64,000 bases of DNA from Didymella arachidicola (lineage: Eukaryota; Ascomycota; Dothideomycetes; Pleosporales; Didymellaceae): positions 1,054,001-1,118,000 of the forward strand of contig CM049991.1 in NCBI GenBank assembly GCA_016630955.3, written 5' to 3'. The first letter of the stretch is position 1. Each line of letters starts with the position of its first letter. Below, piece by piece: positions 21,758 to 33,005 of this stretch. Under the pieces are notes generated by a model. It was not told the DNA's origin. It was given only the letters and a program-made list of their open reading frames with translations, and ran no database searches. The position numbers were made by a program, and so were the translations under genes.

Positions 21758-23072
21758 CTACCTATGCAACTCATCGATCGCGTTATTTACAATGTCTCTG
21801 ATCTGTCTCCATCTCCTGACCAGTGTCTCTTTCTGGCCTTCTCTTATGCTTAGTTCAGCGTCACTGCTCCTTGACTTGCGCCGACTCCTCTTCTCTGTCT
21901 CTTCATCCACTTTCAACCCTTTGACTTCGTCTAAGACATCCATGACCTGTCTTGAGTATTTCGTCAACAAGTCTGCTAAGTATCCGTGCAGTTTTCCCTT
22001 TTCTCCGTCTCCATCGTCATCGCCTCTAACGAATGATGAGTACCTCTTCGAGTCCAGCACAAGCAGTCGAAGAACGGCTTGTGTGCGGTGACATATTATC
22101 TCATCAGCACCCGGTGCGAAGAGTGTGTAATTGCCATAGAAGCCATCCTCCTTTAGCGCTTGTGTCTGGTCTGTATCGAGCAGCGGTGTGATAAGATGGT
22201 CTAGAGGGATAGCGTCGCGCTTGTTACTCTCGAGAATGAACCCATACTCTGCAAGCAGAAAGTCATTTGTGTGTGCGCCATAGCTTACAAAGACCTCTTC
22301 GCCGGCTTTGTACGCACGGTCTGCCGTAACACTGTAACCTTTGCTGTCAGCTTGGGGATCACACCCAACATCGCTGTGGTTAAAGTAGTCCATGAAAGGG
22401 CACATAGCGTAACAGTCGTCCCCTGTCAGCTTGTTCTTCCGCTTTGGGAGTCGAGAATGTGAATTCGGCATGTCTGGATAGTCCCAGTAGAAAGTTCTTG
22501 TGTTGACAATGAGCCATGTGTACGTGTAGAGGCCCTTCGATATTGATGGCAGATAAGGCTTGAAGCCAGCCCAGTCTTTGTCGAGTTTGGTGAGCTGATT
22601 CGTGAGTAGCGTCGAAGCGGCGATGGGTAGGAGATCTTGCAGCTTCTTGTTGTAGTAAATGGGCATCGTACTCCGGAAGTCTTCTTCTGTGGGCCACACA
22701 GCTTGCCAGAGGGCATACTCATCGTGCGTTGGATCTGAGTACCAGAGTGCTAGGGAGGCTGCGAGCTTGCCGTGCACAGTGACATTATCCGGCAGCTTGA
22801 ACGCTTTGACTGATGGCAATGCGATATGCACGAGAGATGTGTTCTTCACGTGTACAATACGATCTCCTTTCTGGTCTCGTCAGACACTGTTTGCTGTTTA
22901 GACTTGGGTGCATACTGACTTGAAGGTCTCGAGCTGCGATGATGCCCATGCCTCGGTCCACGAATTTGGCCGGCGCAATACCATTGATGGTAACGCCATT
23001 CTCCTCAGCCCATCCGACAAACTTCGTGTGCTCTTCACCTGGGTCCAAAGCTGGCGTCATGTTGGTGCTCAT
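21758..23072 (-). CDS. SET-domain lysine methyltransferase, Rubisco-LSMT/SETD3 class
   Basis: Exons 22920-23072 and 21758-22870 (49-nt intron), 421 aa. The N-terminal part (KFVDRGMGIIAARDLQKGDRIV) is the first SET strand region, joined exactly across the intron. The catalytic half holds CPFMDYFNHSDVGCDP (NH-S cofactor motif) and EEVFVSYGAHTNDFLLAEYGF with the conserved Tyr. A long helical insert separates the two halves, as in the SETD3/RKM/LSMT class. The C-terminal part is the Rubis-substrate-binding type, ending in a basic stretch. These enzymes use S-adenosylmethionine to methylate Lys (or His) in ribosomal proteins, elongation factors or actin; the target cannot be read from sequence. 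It is divergent from COQ4 with 258 bp between starts. Confidence 0.88.
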
Positions 23073-23330
23073 TTTGAAGGCCGCAGGTGGAGATCGCTCG
23101 TTCTATATGTACGTTCCACGAATGCGGTACAACACTCTGACAGTGATGCAAGGCGCTTTTGTACCTTTCGCCTTCAATTGACGACTTGATGTCGATAGCT
23201 TTGAGCAGATCGAGTCACAACAATGCAAAAGGCGTGCTGTGGCTAGTGTGTGGCGCGCTTATCGATTTCGGAAAGCAATTCCATCATTGATGTCACACCA
23301 TCTGGACGCGTCTTCCTTCTCACAACTCAC

Positions 23331-24252
23331 ATGGCGACCAGAATTCAATTCCTACGGCCGCAGAGTTCCGTGCTCTCGAGGTTCGGCAATTGTTCACGAC
23401 ATGTTCGACCGCAAACACGCTGCTTCTCCCTCTTCGCCCGTCCCAAGTCAACCTACGAAGAGCATATTCCACTCAGTACAGTGGGGCGAGTGCAGTTGGC
23501 AATCAGCTCTGGGCTTGGGGCTTTCTTGGATCCGAGGAGAGGAGGTACAACTAGAACATATAGCAAAGCCTTCACATGCTGACATACATTCAGATGCTGT
23601 TGCTGACTTCGGCGAGGCAACTGCGCAGCCATATTTCATATACAAACTTCGAGACCGCATGCTCATGAATCCCACCGGACGACGAATCCTACGAGATAGA
23701 CCACGATTAACGTCTCAATCACTCGACGTCCCTCGGCTTCGCGCACTGCCTCCCAACACGGTCGGCCACAACTATGCCGCATGGTTGGATGCAGAGGGCG
23801 TTACACCAGACACACGTGCGCAAGTGCGTTATATAGACGATGAAGAGTGTGCATACGTGATGCAGCGATACCGCGAGTGCCATGACTTCTACCACGCCTT
23901 GGTAGGGCTGCCGGTGTTCCGAGAAGGAGAAGTCGCATTGAAGGCGTTCGAGTTCGCCAACACTGGGCTGCCAATGACAGGGCTTGCTGTGTTCAGTGCT
24001 CTTACTCTGAAGAAAGGCGAATGGAGACGGTTCCTGGACATCTATGGACCCTGGGCCGCCAGGAACGGTGCTCGTGCCGACGACGTGATCAACGTTTACT
24101 GGGAAGAGGAGTTGGAAACGGACATTGATGTATTGCGCACAAGGCTCGGCATTGAAAAGCCACCGGACCTGCGCGCAATGCGAAAAGAAGCGCGCGAAGC
24201 GCGTAAAAGGGGAAAGGAAGCTAAGGAAGCCATGGCACGGGCTGCTGTATGA
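23331..24252 (+). CDS. COQ4: Ubiquinone biosynthesis protein COQ4
   Basis: Exons 23331-23544 and 23594-24252 (49-nt intron), 290 aa. The first 45 residues are Arg/Ser/Phe-rich with few acids, a typical mitochondrial presequence. HIPLSTVGRVQLAISSGLGAF and DPRRG begin the COQ4 domain. The metal motif HDxxH-x11-E is intact: HDFYH at 168-172 and Glu184. VGHNYAAWLDAEGVTPDTR is also characteristic. Coq4 belongs to the CoQ synthome on the matrix side of the inner membrane; it is required for coenzyme Q and has been linked to C1 decarboxylation/hydroxylation of the ring. The Lys/Arg/Glu-rich C-terminal helix is common in fungal copies. Confidence 0.94.
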
Positions 24253-25579
24253 TCAATACAAGGGTAACTATGTACCAGACCTATCCAAGAGGCGCTCGCA
24301 TAACGCTCGGCACTTTGGAACTTTCTTCTGAGACAGCCATTGTTGAAGGAAACGCAGGACAATAGGCAACCCTTTGTCCCTTGTCGGTGGCGCTTCCTTC
24401 ATATTTCGTTCGACCTCAATGCGAAGACCCGACAGCCCGGAGTCGCATCTATCTGCGGTCAACGGATTGCGGAGGAAATTGCGTGGAGAGGATGTGGCAA
24501 ATGACGCTGCAGGGTCGAATCCTGAAGGACAATCGCAGCCCTATCCATGGGGTCCCCAAGTTCGAGCCACCGTCAGGCCAAAGGGGATTGCCTTTACCAA
24601 AATCCCCAGACGTTCGCTGATTCGAATGTGTCCAATGAAAGAAAAGCTATCGTCCTTTCTATGCCCCATATGCGCGGACGGACGATCCGTATGCTGCCCT
24701 TTGTCAAGCAAGGGGCTCTGCGCCGCAACCCTTTTCATACGGCATGCATCTAAATGATGAGCACAGCTACAGCCTTGTGAACGCGCCTATCGATGTCAAT
24801 TCTTGCCTTTCTTGGTCGTGGTCCTGAAGGCGTCTGCAACGATCAAGATATGCAGACAGAGTCCCGCTGTGAGAGCACAGTAACACGCTACCAATTCGAC
24901 CCATGCAGGTCGAGTAACACGTGTGATCGTATGTTACACAGCAGCCGCGCCCACCTCGCATAAACTCTCGAGGGCATCGGGTACGATGGAACCGTCCGTG
25001 CCGCGCGGCTTTGGTCTTAATTTGTGCTATCTTGCTTCAGTTCCAGCTGTTTGGGAATGTAAATTGGGTCATGGACTAAGCTGCGGTGAAAGTCTCTCTG
25101 CAGCTAGCGCCCAAATAAGAAACACCTCCACTTTTTGTTTCGCTGGCAACATGTCACAAGAGCTGCATCTGGTCAACGCCATGAACGAATCGATATGCAT
25201 CGTATTCACTGATTGGCGGGCTTCGAACACACGAGCCGCATACGAAACCCCTTGCTGGAGGTACATCCCAGCTTCAGCTCGCAGGCGCATGGAAGCCATC
25301 GAATGCCATTGCATCGCCTTGCGTACAACATTATGTCCTACCGAGCCTGTGTTCCTATCCATTGGTGATCCTCCGCCGGTCGTTGCCAACACCGGTATCC
25401 CCTGGCATGAGACGGTCTGCTGCGTTAGGTTCGAGCGTTCGAGCCCGCTCACCCAAGAAGCAACAACCAGCGCCGTACCTAGTCGACTCCTTTGACAACT
25501 CTGAGCGCAGCTGCACGTATAATCCGCGACTGCTTATAATTCTCATGTCACGGTTTCACGAACTCCAAGATCAGGCATC
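24253..25579. other. 1.3-kb intergenic region
   Basis: Between COQ4 and the Rhodopsin-domain gene. An open frame at 24923-25495 (+) lacks recognisable features. A T-arm-like hairpin near 25430-25455 (GAGCG / CGCTC around TTCGAGCC) has no matching acceptor or D-arm, so it is not called as a tRNA. Confidence 0.45.
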
Positions 25580-26949
25580 ATGACCTCTGACCGTCGGCCG
25601 GAACTGTACGCGGCAGCCTTGATCCCTTACACTGCCGCTGCTGGTGCCCTACTTCTGCGGAATGTTGCGCGGCGGCATACCAGAGGGGCTATGGTCTGGG
25701 AAGACTACCTGTCGATAGTTGCCTTCGTAAGTGTTTGATATTCGTCGCGCGAGTGCGTGCTCACGTTTTCACAGACAATCGGGACCGGGTTCACGTTCAT
25801 CAGCCTGTTCAGTACGGTCGCCATCTCAGCCTTGCTAGGACCCCGCTGACTCCAGCAGAGACACGATGGGGGTTTGGCCTTCCAATGAAAGACATCGACC
25901 TTCCGCCTAAGGAGATCAATCGTCATTATTTCACCGACCTTTGGGCTGATATGTGTAAGTAATCTGTGCTTGTGAGCAGCGGCTACTGACATACACAGGG
26001 ATGTATACCTTTTCGGTCGGCCTTAGCAAATTTGTCATTCTCGGATTCTACTGGCGAATGTTTTCTTTGTCGATGATACGATGGCCAATTCGCATTCTTT
26101 TTATGCTGTCTGCAGCGTGGATCATCGCCAGGGTATGTTTACTTTTCGCGTCGATCTAACAAGCAAGTAACCGAACACTGACATTAAGCAGGTCACACTC
26201 ATCTGCATGCAATGCACACCGATTCGCAAGTTCTGGGATGCCGACGTACCGGGCACGTGTCCGCTGACACCGATGATGTCGCTATTCGCCGCGGGTATAC
26301 CGCACTTCATCATTGAACTCGGCATCCTGCTTTGCCCGCTGTTCGAGATTTGGAAGCTACACTTGCCGTGGAGGCGGAAGCTGGCAGTTGCAGTCATGTT
26401 CACTGCTGGTATAGCAGTGTGTATTTCAGCGCTGCTGACAATTGTCCACACTCTAGCGCTTGATAAGAAGAATGACAAGGATTTGACATGGGACGGCCTC
26501 GAAGACCAGATCTGGGCTGTCTGCGATGTCAATCTCGCGTCGCTGGCGAGTAAGTAATTCCAAACCATGATGGGATATCTCCTGATGTCGGTGCAGCGTC
26601 ACTCCCACTCCTCCGCCCCGTCTTCCGTTCCTTCGGCGGCTTTTTCGCCACAATAAGAGGCACTACAGCGCCTGGACCATCGCAGAACTACAAAGGCACT
26701 GGCTCAGCTCCAACATACGGTAGTGCGCCATTGAAAAGATCCCATGCCAGTCACCCGGACTCAGACTCAGAAGTCGGCTTTGCTGATGAGGGCGGCTTGA
26801 TAGCTGGGTCCGACATCGCAGGCTCTAGCAAGGCTTTCGCTATGCATGATATCACGCCTCGGGACTCGGATCTTGGGGAAGAGAAGAACGGTATCTATGT
26901 CAGGAGTGAGACGAAGATTGTGCATCATGATGCGGATGTGAAGATCTAA
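25580..26949 (+). CDS. Rhodopsin-domain (SAT4/PTH11-like) integral membrane protein
   Basis: Six exons: 25580-25726, 25775-25811, 25856-25954, 25999-26132, 26192-26549 and 26597-26949, giving 375 aa. Introns are 44-59 nt. The 44-nt second intron (GTACGG ... CTGACTCCAG) is needed to keep the frame and yields TGFTFISLFTETRWGFGLPM. Family marks: WEDYLSIVAF after the first membrane helix, WMYTFSVGLSKFVILGFYWRMF, QCTPIRKFWDADVPGTC, and CDVNLASLATSLPLLRPVFR before a cytosolic tail. About seven hydrophobic segments are expected. The Ser/Asp-rich tail looks phosphorylatable. Members are fungal membrane proteins, some of them Pth11-like surface sensors, but most have no known ligand. No CFEM domain is present. 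Function of this copy is unknown. Confidence 0.85.
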
Positions 26950-27775
26950 AGGACAATGGATTGTGCAGCTCCTTCGGCAGGATTCAGCTTGAGCGATATA
27001 TCATGTGAGATGACATATACTATTGACCTACATAATCTACATGTTCACACAGGCGCAGCTGATCGCAAAGCTGTTAATAAACGGGGAGGCTGTCCCGCGA
27101 GTATTCCTTGTACCTATTGACATTTTCCCGCCCATGCAATCAGCATTACTTGGGATGGTTCGATACGTGTACAACAGCGATACCATACCTTATGAAGATG
27201 ATAGTGAAGTCGCTCACCCTCTGCGCAAGATCGTATCACACTTGGTGGCGTTCCCTTCGTTCGCCTCTCGTGACGGTTCACCACACTAAGAATTAATGGG
27301 ACACAGAAGAGGCTATGCGTAGGATGTCTTCTCTAGAAAGTATTTTCGTTGATGGGACGTTGAACGAGTATGTGAGGATTGAGAGAACTCAAAACGAAAG
27401 ACATGTCAAAAATGAATGTACAAGGATGAACCGTTGCAGCGAAGGAGCAAAAGGACTGCTGTTGCGCTGCCACAGAGAGATAGTTCACACCAGGTTTGTA
27501 GGTCAAAACGCTCTTAATCACATGCATCCATTCCAATCTAAGTGACATATATAGGGGTATTACCAATTTCCCGACCACACGCGTTCCGTCTACCAGGCCC
27601 CGACCCCAATGCCGCTAACTACACGACAAAGACCCTCCACAACACCGACACCAGCACCAAATACATGTTTAAAGTCTGGCCATGCAAATGCAAATGTAGA
27701 GCGCAAAGATGAACAAAGAAGAATGGCTATTATATGCCAGTTGTGACAAAAGGAAAGTATGAATGGAAAAGATGC
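26950..27775. other. Convergent 3' intergenic region
   Basis: About 825 bp between two stop codons facing each other. AT-rich sequence with short frames only; nothing recognised. Confidence 0.5.
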
Positions 27776-29430
27776 TCAATTCTGAGCCAGCTCGTCGTCC
27801 GAAAAACGGAATGTGCTATCTGAAGAAAACTTCTGTGCCTTTTCTGACGCCTTACGAGCATGGTGTCGTGGAGAGACGGGTGATTGGACGCTTTCGACCC
27901 ACGATCGATTCGAGAAGCGCGAGGATGATGACGACGGGCGGGAGAAGTTGCGGACACCGGCTGGTGCCGGCGAAGGCGCAAACTCGCGCAACGCCTCGGG
28001 AGTCTTCGTGCGTGGTGGATCTGGCGGTTTTTCCGAGGGCTTATCCTGCGGCCACGCGGTTTGCGAGTTCTCAAGGAAGTCGTCGCCTGTGTGCCTGATT
28101 AGCCTTCCTCCTTGACTTGGCCATGTGCATGCGATCGAAAGGAGGAAGAACAAGGCATAAGGAAGTCGCACAGGACTACGCACTCGCCACGCCTAGGCCT
28201 TCACATAGACGTTTCCTCCAAAGGCCGCATGCCTCCTCGAATCCCTCCAGTACTTCTCCACAGGCGCGCTTCGCCTCGCGCTCTCGCAGCCGCCGATCCC
28301 AGTCCCCACGCTCGATGAACTCTCGTCCTTCGGCCGTCCGCTCTGTCTCACGCTTCCAGTCAAGCACCTGCTCTTTACTTGTTCGTAATCGCCGCGCAGC
28401 GTTTGTGGTTGTTTGCCGAGACATGTGCAGTGTGTCGCTGACGTTGGAGAGATGTTGAAGGAGCTCGCGTGTCGAGAGTGTGAGGTGTGACAGCGAGACT
28501 ATAGGGTCTGTGGAGCTATGGGGGAGAGATTGGAGAGTTTGTTCGACCAGGGGGAGGAGCTCTTCGATTGCGTCTGGCGAGGGAATTATGGCGCGAGGGC
28601 CGGTGAAAGATGCAGTCAGAGAAGTGAGGACGCGTGATTGGTGAGTTAGGTGCATTGCGAGGGAGTCGTGAGCGGTCTTAAGTCTATGGACTATTAGCAA
28701 GAATATGATCTGGGAACGAGTGTGGGACATACCTGGTCGCGCCGTTCTCGATGGTGATCTGGCTTCCGAGGTCTCGGAGATGTTCTGTGACGCGCTTGAC
28801 GACTTCGTCTGAGGTGCTGCCGTTCTCCTCGATGCCTCTCCTTGCCAAACTCTCAATAGCGGCCATGCGCGACTCGAGGGCTGGTGTGATGCCCTCATTT
28901 TCCAGATCCGAGTCGTCCCCGTAGTCTGATCCATCGTACAGCGACCGTTGTCTGTTGTGTTTTTTTGACTTAATCGCCGCGCTTGGGCTCAGAGTGGCTC
29001 CCGACTGTGTCGAAGGAGAGCCCTGTAATGCAACCCCACTGTCCCTGACGCCGTTCAAGTTCACCTCACCATGCGCTCCTGTTGACCCGTCATGCTCTAT
29101 GGCCGTGCCAATGTCTCTCGGAATCTCCTGTGTGTGCTCCAAGTCTTCACCAAATTGGCTATCCATCTCCTCGTCCTCGCTGCCCCATTCGCCTAACTCG
29201 TCCGCAAGGTTGCCCAAGCCCCCACCATTGTCACCGCCTCCGTCGAAACGTTGTGCGGGGCTGCCGTGCTCGAACTCGTGCGACGAGCGCGGTGTGACTG
29301 GCGAGTATCCAGACCTGGAGCCGGGGCGGTTGAAGGATTGTCGTCTCGACTGTGACATCTCGAGGCTAGAGGGCCGCCGGCGGTGGGACGAAGCCGGCCT
29401 GTGGGTAGGCGTCCGCGGGGAAGAGGACAT
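27776..29430 (-). CDS. Ser-rich protein with helical middle domain, unknown function
   Basis: Proposed exons 28733-29430, 28184-28683 and 27776-28086, giving 502 aa. Intron 1 (49 nt) gives GATRLKTAHDS. Intron 2 (97 nt, GTGCGT ... GCTAATCAGGCACACAG) gives GVASDDFLENSQ; if unused, the protein ends two codons further at TAG 28176-28178. Residues 1-200 are Ser/Pro/Arg-rich, then Gly/Asp-rich and disordered (SSPRTPTHRPASS; ELGEWGSEDEEMDS). Residues about 200-400 are predicted helical (LKTAHDSLAMHLTHQSRVL; STRELLQHLSNVSDTL). The tail is Ser/Arg/Pro-rich. I do not recognise the family. The helical block could be an oligomerisation or complex-binding domain. No signal peptide or membrane helix. Confidence 0.72.
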
Positions 29431-30324
29431 GGTCGAGGAAATTACTGTAGAGTCGCAAGACGGGGAAAGGATGTTTGGCGCATCGGAGCTCGGCAAAGTG
29501 TGATTGTGGTGGTAACCCTGGTAGATCACAATGTGCGCTGTGTCCCCTGTAATTGCTCTCTCCTTTTACGTCGTCGCGTCCTGACGTGTAGAATTCAGCG
29601 CCTAGGACTGGAGAGTGGAGGAGTGCTGCGTTGGAAAGTCGTGGCGGGGTAACGGCGCGTTCGTAGTGGAGTCTTGAGTATGTACAGCGAATTGTGAGGT
29701 TTGGGGCTAGTGCCGCTGGGCCGCGGAGGTCAGATGAATGCGGTGAAGGATTCCCTACGAAAGCACGATGTTGACAAAGTCGGCGACAATGAGTGTTTTC
29801 TCACATGCGCAAATGTTGCAGCTGTTGAAGCCCCTGGAGGATAACGACGCATTGTTTGTTGTCACGTTTGGTTGACAAGGTTCAACCTAGGAGATTGTTG
29901 GGCGGTCAAGGCCCCCATGGGCAGCATCTTCAAGTGTTCATGACGGTTCATTGATAATAGTTTGAGCGCTTCCCATACTTTCAGGAGATTTAATGTAATG
30001 ATAATATGCTTGCGCATGTCCCGTGAGTCTACTGCGTGTCACCACAGTCTACCCTATACACACCAATGCATATCAAATGCACTCAGATGCTTGACCAATG
30101 TTCGCGCCACACCCAAGGACGCCCATGATGTAGACGGGTATCGCATGGGTCGAAGGCCGCACGTCCATAATCATAAATTCTACAACGCCGCAGGGAGAGA
30201 CCTTTTTTGGCTTCTGCGTATTACCGTAGAGAAACCACCCAACCCTAGACAAGACCGTGTCCCGCAGAACGCCGTTGTTATGCCGCTGAATGAATACCAT
30301 GTATGCGTGGTGTATCGTACGCGA
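29431..30324. other. 0.9-kb intergenic region
   Basis: Promoter side of the gene starting at 29430 (minus) and 3' side of the gene ending at 30325 (minus). No gene or repeat recognised. Confidence 0.5.
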
Positions 30325-30973
30325 TCACTTGGTTTGATCGAGGTTGGCGAGTTGCTTCTTGAGCAAGTCGAAGAAGTTCTGCCTGTTAGGCATTTTGTGT
30401 GAAGTTCCAGCGCCTGTCAGAAGTCAGACCTGAACTAGAAGCTGGGAGCGTATTCGTGTACCTCTGGCGCCCCACACCCCACTGCTTCTCTTTGGGACAG
30501 AATCGCCTTCGACCTTGTGGTATGCTGCTGGGTGTTCTTGCGCACAGCGTTAGTGGCGGTTCAGGTCGCGTGAGATTACGTGGAGGTCATACCGGCAACA
30601 GTCTCGCGGTACTCTATAGATCGTTAGCACTGCTTATCTAAGGTCGCCTGAGTGTTGCCATATAACTCTGGGTAGTGCGCCGCGGTCGAAAACACTCACT
30701 CTTCTTCAGATAGTCCCTAACTTCAACGGCGTTAAAGTCACGTACGGGCATATGCTCTTCCTTAGAAGCCGCAGCACCCGGCCCTGCCTGTCCTGAGGCA
30801 GCAGACTTGTTCTGGGCAGCTTTGTTGCCCCACGCATTGCCTGGCACTGGCGAGGCTTGCGGTCGTCCGTCCTTCGAATTGCCTTGTCCAGGCCTCCGCC
30901 AGCTGCAGCCCTGTTAGGTTCGTTTTGTCAACAAAGATGGAAGCGCATACCGATTCTCGCCCGCGCCGCTCAT
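30325..30973 (-). CDS. Small conserved-looking protein, five exons, 136 aa
   Basis: Pieced together from exons too short to stand out individually: 30951-30973 (23 nt), 30700-30902, 30593-30613 (21 nt), 30462-30536 and 30325-30413. All four introns are GT-AG, 48-86 nt, and every phase matches. The protein begins MSGAGENRWRRPGQGNSKDG, has an Ala/Gly/Gln linker, then HMPVRDFNAVEVRDYLKKKY (helical, amphipathic) and ends PNRQNFFDLLKKQLANLDQTK minus its last residues. No signal peptide, membrane segment or known motif. The consistent splicing and the two helical blocks argue it is a real gene. Function unknown. Confidence 0.72.
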
Positions 30974-31356
30974 TGTCGCAATTCTGAGGATCGGTGGGGG
31001 AGGCGGGGGAACGATACCGTGGTGGATATAAATGATGGAAGGTAGCTCTAACCGCGGCCTGCATGACGAGTCAAACTAGGGTCCACACAGAAGCCAATTG
31101 GCGTGCTGAATTGCCAATTTTACATGAGTGAACCAGTGAACAGCTCACCATGCTAAACTTCTTCCAGCTAATCCTTGCAGGCGTTCACAAATACATGTGG
31201 TTCACTGGAGGGGGATTTTTGCAATTACTCGCTCGTAACCGTTTGTTGTTCATCACGTGTGAGACAAGGCACAAAGCAAATCCAGGACACTGGGAGATCA
31301 GTCCGTGTCAAATGTCGGTGTACCTTCTGGATAGGCACTTCGAGGTTCCGATTGGT
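30974..31356. other. Intergenic
   Basis: About 380 bp holding the promoter of the small five-exon gene and the 3' flank of the methyltransferase gene (both minus). Nothing specific seen. Confidence 0.5.
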
Positions 31357-32690
31357 CTAATTCAACTGGTCGTCACTCTTTTCCCCGCTCGCTGGGCGTT
31401 CACTGCGTTCCATGCGTCTCCACAGAGCCAGAAAACCACCACCGACTACCATCTGGCCCGCCTTTGGGCGACAAACCATTGCCCATTTCTCCTCCTCTTT
31501 GGCCAGAGTCTCTGCTAGCTCACCGTCTCTCGCTTCTTGGCCCTCCACCGGGTCAATGGACTCGGCGCCTGAAGCTTCCGGGGACTCTTTAGCATCAGAC
31601 TTCTTCGGTGTCGATCTTGGTCTGACTGCCCGGACATCCCATTCCCGGATCATACCTGCTCCAAGCTCAACAACCTGGTCGAGTAGGTACGGGAGCTTCT
31701 CTTCGCGGATTTTCTCCACGCACTGCGCGATTTGAGTTATACTTGGGTTGAAGACAGCGAGCAAACCGTCCACACGCAAAGCTGGTGCTACATTTTCCAG
31801 GTGTGTGTCGGCATTGGGTAGGTCTAAGAAGACATGATTCAGAAATGGCTTGTCAGTCTGCCTGGTCACTCTTTGCGAGGCAATCCACGCAGATACGTCT
31901 CCGACATGGAACTCGACGTTGCCAGCATAAAGGCCATGTCGAAAGCCTTGTACAATCTTCTTTGCATGCTTTGAGTGCTTGCTTGATATATCGAGCGTGT
32001 GCACGATAGCGCGTCTGCCAGGTTTCCATGACTCTATGGCTGTTTCCTGGAGATCTGACATAGATTCACCCAGGTAAATGGCATCTTCTGGTTCTTCTAC
32101 ATTGACGGCGTAGTCGGGCGTCTTTGCTAGAGGCGGATTGCCAGCATGGATAGCTCGAGCGAGATGTAATGTCAACGCACCGTGGCCTGTACCGGCTTCG
32201 AGAATCTCGAATGGCGGCTGGTCTGTAGGCGTGCCTGAGGGCGTATCGACGTGGATGTCAAGAAGGGAGACGATCAAGTTCGTGTCAGAGGGATACAACT
32301 GGGAATACTTAGCTTGGATCCCATGCAGCGCAAATATAATGCGTAACAACACCACAATAGACGCACAGGTGTAACGAGACGTGGGGTGAGCCGAACGTAC
32401 TCTGCTAAAGTAGGCGCGAGAACACGGTACTCGGAGCCTTTCGAAGACCGCACTATCTGGCGAGGTTCTTTGCCAATGACATTGGCATGCTCAATGACGC
32501 CTCGATGTGTATGTAAAGACTTTGAGGCTTGCAGTTTAACCAGCTTGCCGTCGACGGTTTCTTTCTTCTCTCGCAGAAGGACGACGTCGCCTTCCTGAAA
32601 AGCGCGGCGGAGAATCGTGCTAGTGCTAAAAGTCCTAGCAGGGCTCTGAGTCGCTGCGTGTCGAAACTGCCGCAGGTAAAGGGGTCGCAT
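31357..32690 (-). CDS. Mitochondrial tRNA (adenine-58-N1)-methyltransferase-like protein (TRM61/GCD14 family)
   Basis: Exons 32367-32690 and 31357-32298 (68-nt intron), 421 aa. The join gives YVRLTPRLVTPLYPSDTNLI, a GCD14-family signature. The N-terminus (MRPLYLRQFRHAATQSPARTF) is Arg-rich with no acids and reads as a mitochondrial presequence. A small beta domain follows (EGDVVLLREKKETVDGKL), then the Rossmann SAM-binding motif ILEAGTGHGALTLHLARAI at about 140-158 and motif IV NHVFLDLPNADTHLE. The fold methylates N1 of A58 in the tRNA T-loop. Nuclear Trm61 needs Trm6, whereas mitochondrial TRMT61B-type enzymes act alone; the presequence suggests the latter. The acidic insert near residue 350 is lineage-specific. 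Confidence 0.86.
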
Positions 32691-33005
32691 AGCTCGGCGT
32701 ACACGACGTGTATGCTTACTGTCTTTGTGGAGTTGGGGCTGGGAATGGAATGAAGGAAAGAACGATGCAGGGTTCCGCGCCATTCGGAAGTGAGTGGGGC
32801 CCTCCGCAGTGAACCAACGTCGATCCAAGATTCGAGGCCAAGCTATCACACGTGCAAGGACACGTCCATTGATGCCTGCCTCCTGCACCCAAAACCCCTG
32901 CTATTGATCTGAGCAGCGTATGCCATGGCGACGGCACTACACACCAGCTCCACGATATTTCTCTTCTTCTAGGTCATATGTGGCTGAAGGGCCACTCACT
33001 TCACC
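32691..33005. promoter_or_regulatory. Divergent promoter, tRNA methyltransferase / Dcr2-like
   Basis: 315 bp between start codons pointing apart, so both promoters must lie here. A CACACGTG-type E-box is seen near 32850. No TATA box at a clear distance. Confidence 0.45.

Noticed and set aside
25428..25455. tRNA-like T-arm hairpin
   Set aside because: Stem and TTCGAGCC loop are present, but no acceptor, D-arm or anticodon arm can be formed around it.
24923..25495. 190-codon plus-strand frame upstream of the Rhodopsin-domain gene
   Set aside because: Irregular composition, no motif, no homology I recognise; probably chance.
25775..25850. Frameshift (pseudogene) in the Rhodopsin-domain gene
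   Set aside because: Reading straight through gives an early TGA, but a 44-nt intron with a CTGAC branch point (25812-25855) restores the frame and the family motif.
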